From Ottelia alismoides (Eukaryota; Streptophyta; Magnoliopsida; Alismatales; Hydrocharitaceae): DNA of 64,000 bases. This document shows, one piece after another, positions 11,203 to 22,660 of the stretch. The stretch's first letter is position 1. Each line of letters begins with the position of its first letter. Position numbers and translations under genes: made by a program. The notes under the pieces were generated by a model. It was not told where the DNA came from. It did no database searches and worked only from the letters and a program-made list of their open reading frames with translations. The stretch is from contig JAZKJV010006936.1 of the NCBI GenBank assembly GCA_037367405.1, forward strand, positions 62,001-126,000. Direction: 5' to 3'.

Positions 11203-14200
11203 CTACCCAGAAGTCCAATCATGACAAAAGCGTGCCGCCGAGATGCATATATTTTCCTTGTAAAACCTCTGCCGAGCAAAGAGTGCCTCGTTTCTTCCCA
11301 ACCAGATGCTCCACAAACGCGCAATCGGGTCCACCAAATACACCCTCGACCGACCCCTGGAATTAATCAAGCTGTCGCAAAACGCATCAAAGTTCGAGAT
11401 ATTCAGCCAACCCAAATCGTCCCAGATAGCACGAACACGGTCGCACTGGAAGAAGAGGTGCCCGCTGGTTTCCTCCTCCGTACCACAGAGACCGCACATT
11501 TGTGAGACATTAGGAAACATCATAGCACATCGGTCTCTAGTTAGCAGCCGACCACGCCGAAGAAGCCATAGAAAGATACCAACCCGTTCCGGCAATTTGA
11601 GTCCCCATATGAACTTGCAATGAGTCAGCAAGGTCGCGTCGTCCCCTACAGCGGGGGGAAGAAGAGCGAGGTACGCCTTCCTGGTAGAGAAAGGACCGTC
11701 CTTCCAAGCCAAGTGATCACGCCCCCCAGTGGGCGTGGGAGCATCCGAAAGAAAAGCCATCATGGAAGTGAAGTCGAGCAGACGCTGATCCGATAAATTA
11801 GCAGCGAACAAAGGGCACCAGCAGCCATCGGACCAGTAGGATGCCACGGTGGCGTATTTGTCGACCACCAGCGCGAACAGCCGAGGAAATCAAGTCTGCA
11901 AAACATCCCTCCCGGTCCAATCATCCGACCAGAAGCGGAAAGAATTCCCATCGCCAAGAATAGGTTTGAATAAAGATCTGTTGCGGTTAAATGCAGACAA
12001 CACACCGCGCTAGAAAGAGGAATTGTGGCCCTCGAGTCGCCCCCGCGAAGCGGAGATGAGATCGACCCCCGCCGCCTCCCTAAGGCACTTCAACATGAAA
12101 TTCTCTTCCCGACCCCACACCTTCGCCGCCCATTTGAGAAGCATAGCCTCGTTCACCACCTCCAGCCGTCTCACACCCAAACCCCCTTCCCGCTTAGGGC
12201 GCGAGACGTCCTCCCAACCCACCAAATGAACCCCCCTTCTCCCTTCGCCCTTCCTTCCCCAAAGAAAACCCCGCATACATTTTTCCAGTCTCATCCGAAT
12301 CCCCTTCGGCAAGCCACGCTCGGACAGGAAATAAATTGGGATCGAGGAAAGCACGGATTTAAGAACTAACGGACCCCCCCTTGAGAGAAGCGCCAGCCTA
12401 GCCTCCATCTTCTCAACCACCTTCCGGCAATCTCTCAGCCGGGCACAGCCCACCGACAGGGGCAAACCAAGATACTCCAACGGGAGGCTGCTCGGAGAAG
12501 AGCCCATCAAACTGGTACAATCCACAGCCTCCTCCGGCGACGTAGCAAATGGAACGACTTTTGATTTGTTCCCGTTGATGAGGAGGCCCGACATTTCACA
12601 GAATAGTTGTAGCGTAGTAGCCATACCCGAAGCATTGGCGCATCCGCCCTCGATAAAGCATATTGTGTCATCAGCAAACTGTATAAGAGAAATACGATAG
12701 GGGCCCAAAGAGCCTCCGCGCGTAAGACCGGCCTCAGCCACACCATCAATCATACGCGGCAAGACATCCACCGCCAAAACAAAGAGGAGGGGAGCAAGGG
12801 GGCACCCTTGCCAGACCCCCCTGCGAGGCTGGAAAGTCCCCCCAACCAGACGCCCATTGAGAGAAGCGGAGAAGGAAGCAGTGGTCACACATCGTCGAAC
12901 CCAAGAGATCCAAATCGCCGGGAAACCCCGCTGCTTTAGCACCGACCATAGAAAGCGCCAATTTAGTGAATCATAAGCCTTTGCAAAGTCTATTTTCCAC
13001 AGCAGCCCCTTCGTATCATTTCTGCGCCTAACATCGACGATCTCGGAAGCCACCGCATAGCATTCAGATATTTGCCTCCCTTGAACAAAAGCGGCCTGTG
13101 AAGGCGAAATGAGCGAGTCGAGGAGTGGCGCAAGCCTTCTGGCGAGAGCCTTAGCAATGATTAAATAAATGCCATTAGATATAGAAATAGGCTGGAAATC
13201 CTCGATACGGTTGGCCGAAGGGGACTTAGGGATCAAAACAATATTAGCCCTGTTGATTTTGTTAAAGCCTCTGTTCCCCTCACTAAATTCATGAGCAACG
13301 TCCAAGACGTCATTAGCGACCACATCCCAAAAATCCCGATAGAAAGAGATAGGGAAACTGTCAGGACCGGGGGCAGCGTCCATGTTGAGATCCCAAACCG
13401 CCCCCTTGAGCTCATCCAGAGAAAAGGGCCGGATAATCGCCGTCGCATCCGAAGGCGCAAGGACGGAAGCCCCACGGCCAGACCACCGCCACGATCGCAA
13501 AGGTTGACGGTCAAAAATGCCCTTAAAATATGTTCCCAAAGCCACGCCCAATTCCTTCTCTCCCTGAATGAAAGAACCATTGACCGAGAGGGATGAGATT
13601 GCATTAGCACGTTTTCAAGCACTGGCAACCTGATGAAAGAAAGCAGTGTTCGCATCCCCATGTTTGATCCATCTCAGGCGCGAGCGCTGGCGCCACTCGA
13701 TTGCCCTTTTCCTGTCCTCCGCCGAAACCACCTGCATAGCCGAAGCACGATCGACCAACTCCTCGGGAGATAATTCCCTCTCGTTCTCTAGACGATCCAA
13801 GCGCAAAATGATGTCATCAGCCTCCCTACGAGCGATTAAGCGTGCCTGACGAGTATTAATTTTAAAGGACGCCAATAATTTTCTGAGGGACGAAAGTTTA
13901 TGATCGAACCGTCGGGCATCACTGCCGGCATAAATTGACTGGGACCAATGATTCCGCACAATTTCCCTGAAGTTCGGTTCCAACAACCAGCTCCGTTCAT
14001 AGCGAAAGTGGCCACGAGGGCGAGAAGATTCACCGGAATCCCAAATAATGGGACTATGGTCGGAGAATGATCGCGACCGAGAGGAAACCGAGCACAGCGG
14101 GAAGACCTCCATCATGCTACCATTCGCCAAGAATCTGTCGAGACGAGACCGGGAGGAATTTTTCCTCCAAGTGTAGTTAATGTCATTTGCCACTAGCCCC

Positions 14201-14727
14201 TCAAGAGCCAACTCCTGAATGAAATCCAAAAATTCACGGGAGCCCGGATCATGACCCCCACGACCACGGGGGCTGTCATTCGAAAGCAAGGTTACATTGA
14301 AATCGCCCCCCAAAATCCAAGGAGTTTCCCCAAAAGCCACGGCATCGTCGCGCAAATCCTCCCAAAGTTCCCGTCGAGCGATATGGCATATAGGCGCGTA
14401 TACGCACGTGAAAGCCAGTGAAGCATTAGAATCCGACCTTGTGAGTATCACAGAAATGGAATGTCGCCCAACACGAGTAGAGGAGAAAGAGAATCTCGAC
14501 GACCGCCAAGCCAAAATAATCCCGCCCAAAGCGCCGACCGCATCCAACGAACGAAAGGCATCCAAACTCCCAGCACCGAAGGACTTCCATAAAATTTCAT
14601 CCACCCCCGATAATTTTGTTTCTTGAAGAAGGGCAATGTCACAATCCCATTCCACCAAACTTGAGCCCAAAGCACGCCTACGATCTGGGTCTCCAAGACC
14701 ACGAACATTCCAAGATAACAATTTCAT
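11203..14727 (-). pseudogene. LINE-B ORF2: endonuclease, reverse transcriptase, zf-RVT
   Basis: One frame of 1,175 codons from the ATG at 14727. EEP endonuclease: SWNVRGLG at the N-terminus, GGDFNVTL near the middle and SDHSPIIWD at its end. The RT spans about 13400-12400 with DLNMDAAPGPDSFP, FAKAYDSLNW, GCPLAP and the catalytic FADD (near 12675). The C-terminal zf-RVT domain has CGLC and HLFFQCD. Only three codons break it: TGA at 13615-13617, TAG at 12010-12012 and TGA at about 11888. Alignment with LINE-A suggests Trp to TAG at 12010 and probably Arg to TGA at 13615, both simple C-to-T or G-to-A changes. Its start overlaps the end of ORF1. Confidence 0.9.
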
Positions 14728-14780
14728 TAAACACCAAGCACGCCCCCAAAAGCTCGGACAAAAAGCAGACCAACTCCAGA

Positions 14781-16856
14781 CTAATCCCGAGGAAAGCGTC
14801 GCCCAATGTGACGAAGTCCTGCTGCCTCCGCCACCGCCTCGCGCAACAACTTGCTTGAAGAAAGAGATGATTCCCCAAGGGTTGGGGGTCGACGACGAGT
14901 GTACATATTTCCAAACCTGGAAGGGGAAGCAATCACAGCATTCCAAGCATTCCATGCAAGACAAGTGTGACTTGAAGAAGCAAGCATATCGCCTGATGAA
15001 GAATCCAGAGAGCCGCCACCTGTCCGAGAAGCCGGAGTAGAATAAGAGCCCTGGAAGTCGAGGGGAAGAAGCATACCAGCATCCTCAGGCGAAGAGTAAT
15101 TTGTAGTGTCGCCCTCGGAGGTAACCAAGTTAGCCGTCAGCATGAAAGGCGGAGAGATAGTTTTTTCCAGATGGACCACCGGGGAGAAAGGCACCAAGGT
15201 AATGGGTTGTGGGCACAGATAATCGGATGTCCACATAAGGGGCTCGGAAAGCATAACCGGTTCGGGTCCATCCCGCGCCAGTGCCCATAAGTCTAAGTTA
15301 TCGGATCCGGAAGCAGAGATTAGTGGAAGCGCCGAGCCATGCCCCGAGAAGTCCACGTGTACTGGATTGGCCGACACAATGGATGTTGCAGAAGAATGCG
15401 AATCGACCTCGAGAAGATCCCAAGTCATGAAACGACGAACACCCTGTCCCGCACGCGCGACCCGAGGGATTCCAGGCGACATCCCCGAACAGGCGCCACG
15501 CACTTGCGACGCTTCGAAAATATCCCTGCAAATGGACACGTGGCGAGAAGAAGGCGAACCGTCAAGGCCCGCTCCGGAGAGCGAACCGCCACCATGGACG
15601 ACCGACGAGGGCGGGGCAGAGGGCGGCGCCACCGCCGGCTCCGGAAAAGTGAATTCGAGCTTGAAGGTCCATCGCCCCAGACATAGCTTCTCGAACAAAA
15701 CCTTGCCAGCCAAAGACCTGCTTAACGACGACAAGCACTCAATGAGTAACCGAGTACACTTCCAATCAGAGCCCGGAGCAAGCCCGTCGTCCAGAACAGC
15801 CAAAACCTGACCCCAGCCGCCAATAACTTTGGATAGGCAATGCACCGTGCGCGACAAGAATGGGACTCCACGAACTTCAACCACGCAAACTTCGGAACCA
15901 ATGGACGCGCCATCCGCAACACGCAGTCGCCGCCACTTAACGAGCGTATCATCGGCCAGACGAAGAAGGCTCTCCCGTTGCTCCGGGGATAGCCCACGAA
16001 CACAACATCGATAATCGTCTAGAAAAAACAAATCCCCGTGAAAGTCGTCACCCAAGAGCTGAAGGGTACCTGTGCGAATCTCCTCCCGACCCACTCCAGG
16101 TCGCTGCAGTACACCCACTACAACCAAGCTCTCCGCATGGACCGCCTGCGAGTCCTCCCGCGACGAAGCACCCTGCGCACGCGCTCCCTCCGTCGTCACC
16201 CCAGCCGCCAGCATCTGAAGGGAGCACCCTCTTCGCTTGTCAACCCCTGGACCAGGAATGTCATGCATGCGTTCCTCGTTCGCCACCTCGCCGCCTTGCT
16301 GTTGCACCACCACATCGTGGAAAACCCCCGACCCACAGCCCACGTCAGAAGAACGTGGGGGTGGGTGAGAGGCGTTCCCCCCCACAGGCCCTTTCGAAGA
16401 GGTACCGCCACCGCCATCGCGCACAACTTGAGCAAACGAGCGAGAATCCATGATAGCAGACGAACCATGAACTCGTTGACGCTACTCCGAATGGCCAGGG
16501 TGCAGGCGATTCCTGTTACCATCACCAGATCGAGAAGCCCTGCACGAAAACATGTGATGACCTACCTTGCCGCAGAGAAAGCAGCGAGGAGGAACTCGAC
16601 ATGTAGAGGCGACATGACCTCGCCCCTCACAACGAAAGCACCGCTTCCCTGCTTTTGCATGCGTGACCTTCTCCCACGCACCACCCCCGCCTTCTAGCGC
16701 ACCGTTAGCTGCGCTTCCCCCGTAAGCACCACCGCGAGTAGCCCTGTCTGCGCCATCTTGGTCTCCTTGGTGACGTTGAGCCCCTTGAGCCTTCGGACGC
16801 CACGAGCGCTGCTCCCTCCTCATTCTCCTCAACTCGCTCTCTGATCCTATGCCCAA
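14781..16856 (-). pseudogene. LINE-B ORF1: CCHC knuckles then DUF4283-like domain
   Basis: This is the RNA-binding protein of the element. The N-terminal part (16856-16482) carries two Cys/His knuckles, CFRCEGRGHVASTC and CFLCGKVGHHMFSC. A TAG then interrupts the same frame, and an open frame of 556 codons (16451-14781) follows. Its residues from about 110 to 275 are the DUF4283-like domain, with CCVRGLSPEQRE and VPFLSR. The remainder is low-complexity Ser/Pro-rich sequence. Knuckles before the DUF4283-like domain is the order I associate with monocot L1s; in many dicot elements they come after it. No ATG before the first knuckle was fixed with certainty. Confidence 0.8.
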
Positions 16857-16907
16857 ATTCTTCGCCAGCCTTATCTAACATTGTTGCCTCCTCAACTCGC
16901 CACGTTG

Positions 16908-16922
16908 AGTGCTCCTCCAGCC
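16908..16922. repeat. Target-site duplication of LINE-B, right copy
   Basis: Identical 15 bp to 11031-11045. Old Copia gag resumes in the next base with a sequence that continues the left flank. Confidence 0.9.
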
Positions 16923-17142
16923 TTATCTAACATTGTTGCCTCCGCCAGCACCTGATGTACAGATTATACTCTTACCGCATGTCATAGTACTAATTTTTTT
17001 GATCCTACGACATAATAGATCATGGAATTTGGAGCATCTTATCATCTCTATGGTGAGAAAGAACAATTGACATCCTACAGTACCATTCATCCTAATAGAT
17101 CTGTAGTTATCATTGATGGAGGCATTCTCCTATTATAAGAAA
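16923..17142 (+). pseudogene. Old Copia gag-protease, part 2
   Basis: This continues the gag interrupted at 11045 and reaches the protease region: SGASYHLYGEKEQL, with NRSVVIIDGG downstream, is equivalent to the DSGATHH active-site block of Copia-2. It stops at 17142, at the 8-bp duplication (ATAAGAAA, 17135-17142) of the inserted MITE. The last fragment lies beyond Copia-2, at 22567-22660. Confidence 0.75.
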
Positions 17143-17540
17143 CAAGATTGCAAAAATCGGTAGTCGGTACTTGGGCCGGGACACTGACTAGGGATTAATT
17201 GGCAGTCGGGCGAGTAATTGGATTTATTTGGGCTTTAACCGACTTTGAATTTTTTAATTATTTTAAATACATAAATCATTTTTATACATATATTCTTATA
17301 TATTTACATAGATTTGTACATTTTATACTATTACAATGAATGAAAAGAAGTAATTGACTTTAAATAAAAATTAAGCATATTATAATAAATTTGCTTTAAA
17401 AAAAGCAAAAAGTTAAAAATATAGCATCTCCAAGCAAAAATCAATCGATTAATTAGTTTGATCGGAATTAGTCAATACTCGATCGGCTACCTCACCGACT
17501 AGACTAGTTGGATCAATCGACCGACTTTTTTTTAACATTG
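17143..17540. mobile_element. hAT-type MITE, family M1, copy a
   Basis: A 398-bp AT-rich element with imperfect terminal inverted repeats (CAAGATTGCAAAAATCGG at the left; CAATGTTAAAAAAAAGTCGG read inward from the right). The 8-bp flanks are ATAAGAAA (17135-17142) and ATAGGAAA, the latter now split by Copia-2 (17541-17545 plus 22567-22569). This 7/8 match fits the 8-bp duplications made by hAT transposases. It has no coding capacity. Copies b (47260-47652) and c (about 45222-45575) share its sequence, including the GACTAGGGATTAAT and GACTAGACTAGT blocks. Confidence 0.85.
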
Positions 17541-17545
17541 ATAGG

Positions 17546-17700
17546 TGTTGAGAGAAAAACGTAGATAGATAATTCAGAAAACCCTAGGCTCTCTTATATA
17601 GGGAGAGACCTTAAGGGTAAATTACACAGTGGTCCATAAACAACAAAGAAATAACGAAGAGGTACATAAAGAGATAATAATAATAATAACAATCTCTACA
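17546..17700 (-). repeat. 3' LTR of Copia-2
   Basis: On the plus strand it runs from TGTTGAGAG to ATCTCTACA, 155 bp, with the core CTCTCTTATATAGG (a TATA box when read on the minus strand). Confidence 0.93.
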
Positions 17701-17707
17701 CTCCCCC

Positions 17708-20700
17708 TCAAGGTGGAGCATAGATGTCTATCATGCTCAGCTTGGATGAACATCTCTGAAAAGGTCCTCTGAGCAATGGCTTGGTGAATACATCTGCAGT
17801 ATGATCTCCTGAGCTCACATGTGTAGTAGATATCAATCCTCTCTGAATCAAGTCTCTAGTGTAATGGCAGTCAACTTCAATATGCTTGGTTCTTTCATGA
17901 AAAGCTGGATTGTTGGCAATGAACAAGGCTGCCTGATTGTCACACTAAAGCTTCATAGGTAGAGGCACAGCTACATGTAGATCTTCTAGTACGGATCGAA
18001 CCCACATCATTTCCATGCTGGCTTGAGCCATGGCCCTATATTCGGATTCGGCACTGGACCTTGCCACAACAGTTTGTTTCTTGCTTTTCCAAGAAACCAG
18101 AGAGCCTCCAACAAAAACTGCGAACCCTGAGGTTGATTTTCGATCCTTAGGGCATCCTGCATATTCGGCGTCTGCACACGCTGAGATAGATAAATCTGTG
18201 CCCTTTCTGAATAGCAACCCTGAACCTGGAGAAGACTTCAGATACCTCAGTATCATGTATATACCATCCATGTGGACTTGTCTTGGCTGCTCCATAAATT
18301 GACTCACCCTGCTTACTGCAAATGCAATATCTGGACGAGTTATGGTAATGTAAAGGAGTTTTATCTCCTCTTATCTACTTCATCAGTATCATCATCATAC
18401 AACTTCATGCTAGGGTCCATGGGAATACTTGATGGTTTGCATCCATCCATGCCTGTCTCAATCAGGAAGTCTGTAATGTACTTCCGTTGGGTCATCACCA
18501 AGCCTTGTGCATTCCTTGCAAATTCCAACCCCAGAAAATATCTTAGGGTTCCAAGATCCTTTGTAACAAACTGACGGCCTAGAAATGCCTTCGCCCTTTC
18601 TATGCCCTGAACATTATCTCTTGTAACAAGAATATCATCCACATAGACCATGATAACAACCGTACCTGCCGATGACTTCTGGACAAACAACGAGTGGCCT
18701 GCATTTGACCTCTCGAATCTCTGTTGCTCAATAAGGTTGGAAAGCTTCTGGAACCATGCTCTTGGACTCTGTTTGAGGCCATATATTGTCTTATGAAGTC
18801 TACATACCATCTGCTTCTCTCCCTCAGCAGTAAACCCAGGTGGCTGCTGCATGTAGACTTCCTCCTGTAGATCGCCGTACAGGAAGGCATTCTTGACATC
18901 CAGTTGAGATATACTCCATTCACGAACCACGGCCACAGATAAGAGAATGCGAAGGGTAGAATGTCTAGCCACTGGAGAGAAAGTGTCCATGTAGTCTACG
19001 CCATAGGTCTGTGTAAACCCACGCACGACCAATCATGCTTTGTATCGATCCAAAGTGCCATCTGCATGATATTTAACTGTGAAAACCCACTTACAGCTCA
19101 CAATAGATGCATCAGTAGGAGCAGGAACCAACGACCATGTGCCACGGGACTGCAAGGCACACATCTCTTCTTCCATAGCTAATCTCCATCAATCACTCTT
19201 CAAAGCTTCCTGGTAGGTCCGTGGTATATCTACGGAAGACAAGGCTGAGGCAAATCTCTGAAAGTCACCACTAAGGCGGTGAAACGAAACCTGTGACGCA
19301 AATGGATAAGAGGCACACAACCGCTTCTGCTTCCGAAAAGCAATCGGAATATCAAGATCATCATCTGCTGCACTGGATGGTTTAGTGTCTGTCGGTACTG
19401 AAGAATCCTGCACATGTACCAAATCTGACCCGTCAGTAGTAATGCCATCTGAACATACCTGAGGCGTGATGGGTGACTGACGTGTAGCCTGAGTAGGACC
19501 TGACCGACGCGTATAGAATTTTGGTAGAGGTGAAATGGGAGGTCGTGGAAGAGGTGGAGGAGGAGGTGGTGGTGGTGGTGCTGGCGTGGAGGCAGGAACA
19601 AGAAAAGACTCAGGTGAACTCCAAGTAGGTGGTGGAGGAACATAGACATCATCATTGGTAGTGGATGGTACCAGTCTGTCACCTGCAGGAGAAAAATACA
19701 TAACAGACTCAAAGAAAGTGATATCAGCACTTACGAAGTACTTATTTATAGGATCATAACACCGGTAGCCCTTCTGAGTCCTGGAATAACCAACAAAGAC
19801 ACACTTGACTGCTGTAGGAGAGAGTTTGTCAAGTCCTGGAGACAGAAGATGAACAAATGCCACAATACCAAAGACACGTGGAGTCAGTGAGAATAATTCC
19901 TTGTCAGGAAAAATAAGAGAAATAGGTATCTTCTCACCAAGAACAGAGGATGTCATTCGATTTACCAGATAACATGCAGTAAGAACAGCGTCCCCCCAGA
20001 AAGAAATAGGAGCACAACTCTGAATCAATATGGTTCGAGTAATATCCAGGAGATGGCGATGCTTTCTTTCCGCCACACCATTCTGCTGAGATGTATATGC
20101 ACAAGTGGTTTGGTGAATAATGCCCTTTAATGACAGAAATTGAGAAAGTGACCGTGTGCAAAATTCTAGGGCATTATCCGTCCTAACATATTTGACTGAA
20201 GAAGAGAAAACATTGTGCACTTCATTAATTAAATTCTTGATCACATCTCCTGCTTCAGATTTATTCTTCAAAAGAAAGACCCATGATACACGAGAGAAAT
20301 CATCCACTACCACAAGATAAAATATGTGCCCCTGATGATCTTGTACGCGACTCGGACCCCATATATCTATATGTAACAACTCGAATGGGGAGCTACTGCT
20401 CCGACTCTGACGACACAGAAAGCTCGACCGATGATGCTTTCCCAATTGACATGCTTCACAGCGAAAGGACGAACTAGGAGAGATCTGGGGCAGAAGATGG
20501 CGCATTTTCTGGAGCGGAAGGTGATCAAAACGGAGATGCGAGATGTACGGAGAAACTGGTCCGGCAGAATGAGAGGAGACGCTAGCATAAGAATCCCGAA
20601 CCAGCCGATATAGATCATTTTGCTCAGAGCCACAGCCAATCACCCTGCCCGTTAGTATATCCTGAAAAATAAGAGAAGACGGGTCAAATATAGAACGACA

Positions 20701-21260
20701 ATGCAAATCCTTCGTAATCTGACTAATAGATAACAGATTCATTGAGAACTCAGGAGCATGTAGGACATTCTGTAGATGCATAGTGGAGGATAGGAAGACC
20801 TCCCCCTTTCCAACAAGGGGTGAATTAGTACCATCTGTGATCTGCACTGAGCGACCGTGAGGAATGACCCTGTAGGACTGTAGTCTGTCTCTATCTCGGC
20901 AGAGATGATGTGTGGCTCCCGAATCTATAACCCAATCAGAGATATCATGAGACGATGTGAATGCAGTAGATCTATCTGAGGTATTAGCAGCAGCAGATGA
21001 ACTGGCAGAGGCTGTAGCAGCAACATCTGATGGTCCACCAGACGAATCACCAGATGAATGTGGCATAATATCTCGGAGACGTGCCACAAGTTCGTCAAAA
21101 CGATTATCTGCAGTAGATGGTAACGGAGATTGAGAATGCTCTGCAACACGTGCCGATGCTGGAAACCCATGCTTAGAATAGCATGTCTCCTCCGAGTGTC
21201 CTGTGCGGTGACAATAGGAGCATGTCTGACTGAAGCGACCACCCCTTCCCTGGGTACACG
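17708..21260 (-). pseudogene. Copia-2 pol: protease, integrase, RT, RNase H
   Basis: A 632-codon frame (21087-19189) holds the aspartic protease (DSG at about residue 55), the GAG-pre-integrase Cys/His block (HLRFDHLPLQ, CEACQLGKHH) and the integrase core with DIWGPS, DNALEFC and ERKHRHLLD. It ends in a stop at 19189. The RT follows in 19180-18361 with FTVKYHADG, a TGA at about 19034 where Copia-3 has Arg, and the catalytic MVYVDD. A small deletion near 18361 removes part of the block before the RNase H region. RNase H is in two pieces, 18307-17945 and 17926-17708 ([16 protein letters not shown]). The four breaks show it is inactive. Confidence 0.92.
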
Positions 21261-21962
21261 TCCACGTCCACGTCCACGACCAGAAAACGGGCCACCTCTC
21301 CCACGCGAGACTGCCATCGCTGATAGGGGTGGAGTAGAAGAGCTGGAGGAAACTGTAATGCGACTGAGTCTCCTATAAACATCCTCCATTGGAGGAATAA
21401 CTGCATCAGCTAGGATCTGAGACCGGGCGGTGTCATATTCAGGATCAAGAGCCGCAAGTAGAACACCCACCATGGTGGCGTTCCGAAACGTCTTCTGCTG
21501 TTCAGGAGTAGCTTTGAGTGGGATAGTACTGTATAACTTCTCAAACATCCCTCTTAGGGATGTGTATAAGGAGTGAAGAGGTCTGCCGCTCTGATTCATT
21601 GTGAAAATATCATGCTGAAGCTGTAACATCTTGGTCTCATTTCGCACCTGCGAATATGTAGCGGCGAGAATATCCCACATCGCCTTGGCAGTGGGCTGAT
21701 GGAGAACATCATTAGCAATCTCCATCATCAATGTACCAGACAACCAGACCTTTGCGTAGGAGTCATCAGCCTCCCATGAGGCATATATCCCTGTCTTCTC
21801 TGCGGGCTCATCCTCGGTAAGAATGTGCTTCTTACCATTCGACTTCATTAGGCTCATGAACTGCATAGCCCAGAGCTCATAATTCGACCCGTCCATCTTC
21901 ACTATTGGCGTAGGACCTTTGAATGCGCCGGTGGAGGGCATATCGACCTTCAATTCTGACAT
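20925..21962 (-). pseudogene. Copia-2 gag
   Basis: The capsid-type protein of the element. It starts MSELKVDMPSTGAF and carries MDGSNYELWAMQFMSL, TAKAMWDILAATYSQ and GMFEKLYS. A Gly/Arg-rich tail (GRGRGRGR) then leads to the zinc knuckle. The frame is lost in that tail at about 21255: the knuckle CSYCHRTGHSEETC reads in the frame of pol. The residues after about 240 in this frame are therefore out of frame and not protein of the family. Confidence 0.9.
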
Positions 21963-22406
21963 ACTGCTGCTGGAGAAGAACTAGGGTTTGTAGACAAGGT
22001 ATTGAATGTTTACACAAACTGCATCGGATTCGAGTGCGTATGTAGACGTTACGCACTCAAATCCATCTATCTGGTAGAAGAAACGAGGTTAGCTAGGGCA
22101 CGCCGGAGATGAGGCCGCTTAAGGGGCTAGCGGCGAGACAGGAAGCCACCTATAGACCTGGCGGTTGGAATGGAGGACCGCCCCAGTGGTGGCGGCGCGG
22201 CAAGGAGGCCGCCTGGGGAGGGCGGTTTGGATCGGCGGCTAGAGGGGGTCCGCCTGGGGACTGGCGGCGGCGGGCTGGGGGCCGCCTGGGGACTGGTGGC
22301 GGCGGGGAGAGGCCCGCTGGCAGAGGGAGGAGGGGGGGGGGCGGGGATCGGCGCCGGGGAGGAGAGGGCGACAGGTGGGGAGAGCCCTAGGGCGGCTCTG
22401 ATACTA
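21963..22406 (-). repeat. Copia-2 5' untranslated region with GC-rich direct repeats
   Basis: This is the leader between primer-binding site and gag. A 27-bp unit occurs twice (22248-22274 and 22280-22306, differing at two positions), inside a very G-rich stretch. The long plus-strand open frames across it follow from this composition. Copia-3 and Copia-4 also have GC-rich leaders at the same place, but with different sequence. Confidence 0.7.
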
Positions 22407-22561
22407 TGTTGGGAGAAAAACGTAGATAGATAATTCAGAAAACCCTAGACTCTCTTATATAGGGAGAGACCTTAAGGGAAAATTACACAGTGGTCCATAA
22501 ACGACAAAGAAATAACGAAGAGGTACATAAAGAGATAATAATAATAATAACAATCTCTACA
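22407..22561 (-). repeat. 5' LTR of Copia-2
   Basis: 155 bp, from TGTTGGGAG to ATCTCTACA on the plus strand. It differs from the other LTR at four positions (three transitions and one transversion). Confidence 0.93.
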
Positions 22562-22566
22562 ATAGG

Positions 22567-22660
22567 AAATGGAGTGATTTAGTTGATGCCTTCCATGCGT
22601 CTGCAGAATGTGCTACACGTGCTTCAATTTTCTATGAATTTATTTTCTGTATCTCATCTT
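22567..22660 (+). pseudogene. Old Copia, part 3 (protease region)
   Basis: This continues 16923-17142 across the MITE and Copia-2. The translated block PSMRLQNVLH, followed by FSMNLFSVSHL, is the sequence that follows the protease site in Copia-2 and Copia-3. The Copia ends at about 22660, where L1-like sequence on the other strand begins. Confidence 0.75.

Larger units (their letters stand above)
11046..16907 (-). mobile_element. L1-type LINE, copy B, nearly complete
   Basis: A 5.86-kb L1 inserted in old Copia gag and flanked by a perfect 15-bp target duplication. On the minus strand it has ORF1 (knuckles and DUF4283-like domain), an overlapping ORF2 (endonuclease, RT, zf-RVT), a short 3' UTR and a poly(A) tail (T run at 11046-11054). 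Damage is limited to stop codons with no frameshift in ORF2, so this is the youngest-looking and best-preserved LINE in the window. Just inside its 5' end, 16866-16892 repeats flanking target sequence that also occurs at 16917-16943, which suggests an irregular end to integration. Confidence 0.93.
17546..22561 (-). mobile_element. Copia-2, complete LTR retrotransposon
   Basis: A 5,016-bp Ty1/copia element on the minus strand. It has two 155-bp LTRs, a 5-bp target duplication ATAGG (17541-17545 and 22562-22566), a polypurine tract next to the 3' LTR (CTCCCCCTCAAGG on the plus strand at 17701) and an initiator-Met primer-binding site next to the 5' LTR (TAGTATCAGAGC on the minus strand). The LTRs differ at four positions, about 2.6%. 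The order gag, protease, integrase, RT, RNase H is that of Copia. Stops and frameshifts make it non-autonomous now. It sits immediately beside the M1a MITE, within the old Copia. Confidence 0.95.

Noticed and set aside
22109..22433. Gly/Arg-rich open frames as an RNA-binding protein
   Set aside because: They are produced by the G-rich repeats of the Copia-2 leader and run into its LTR.
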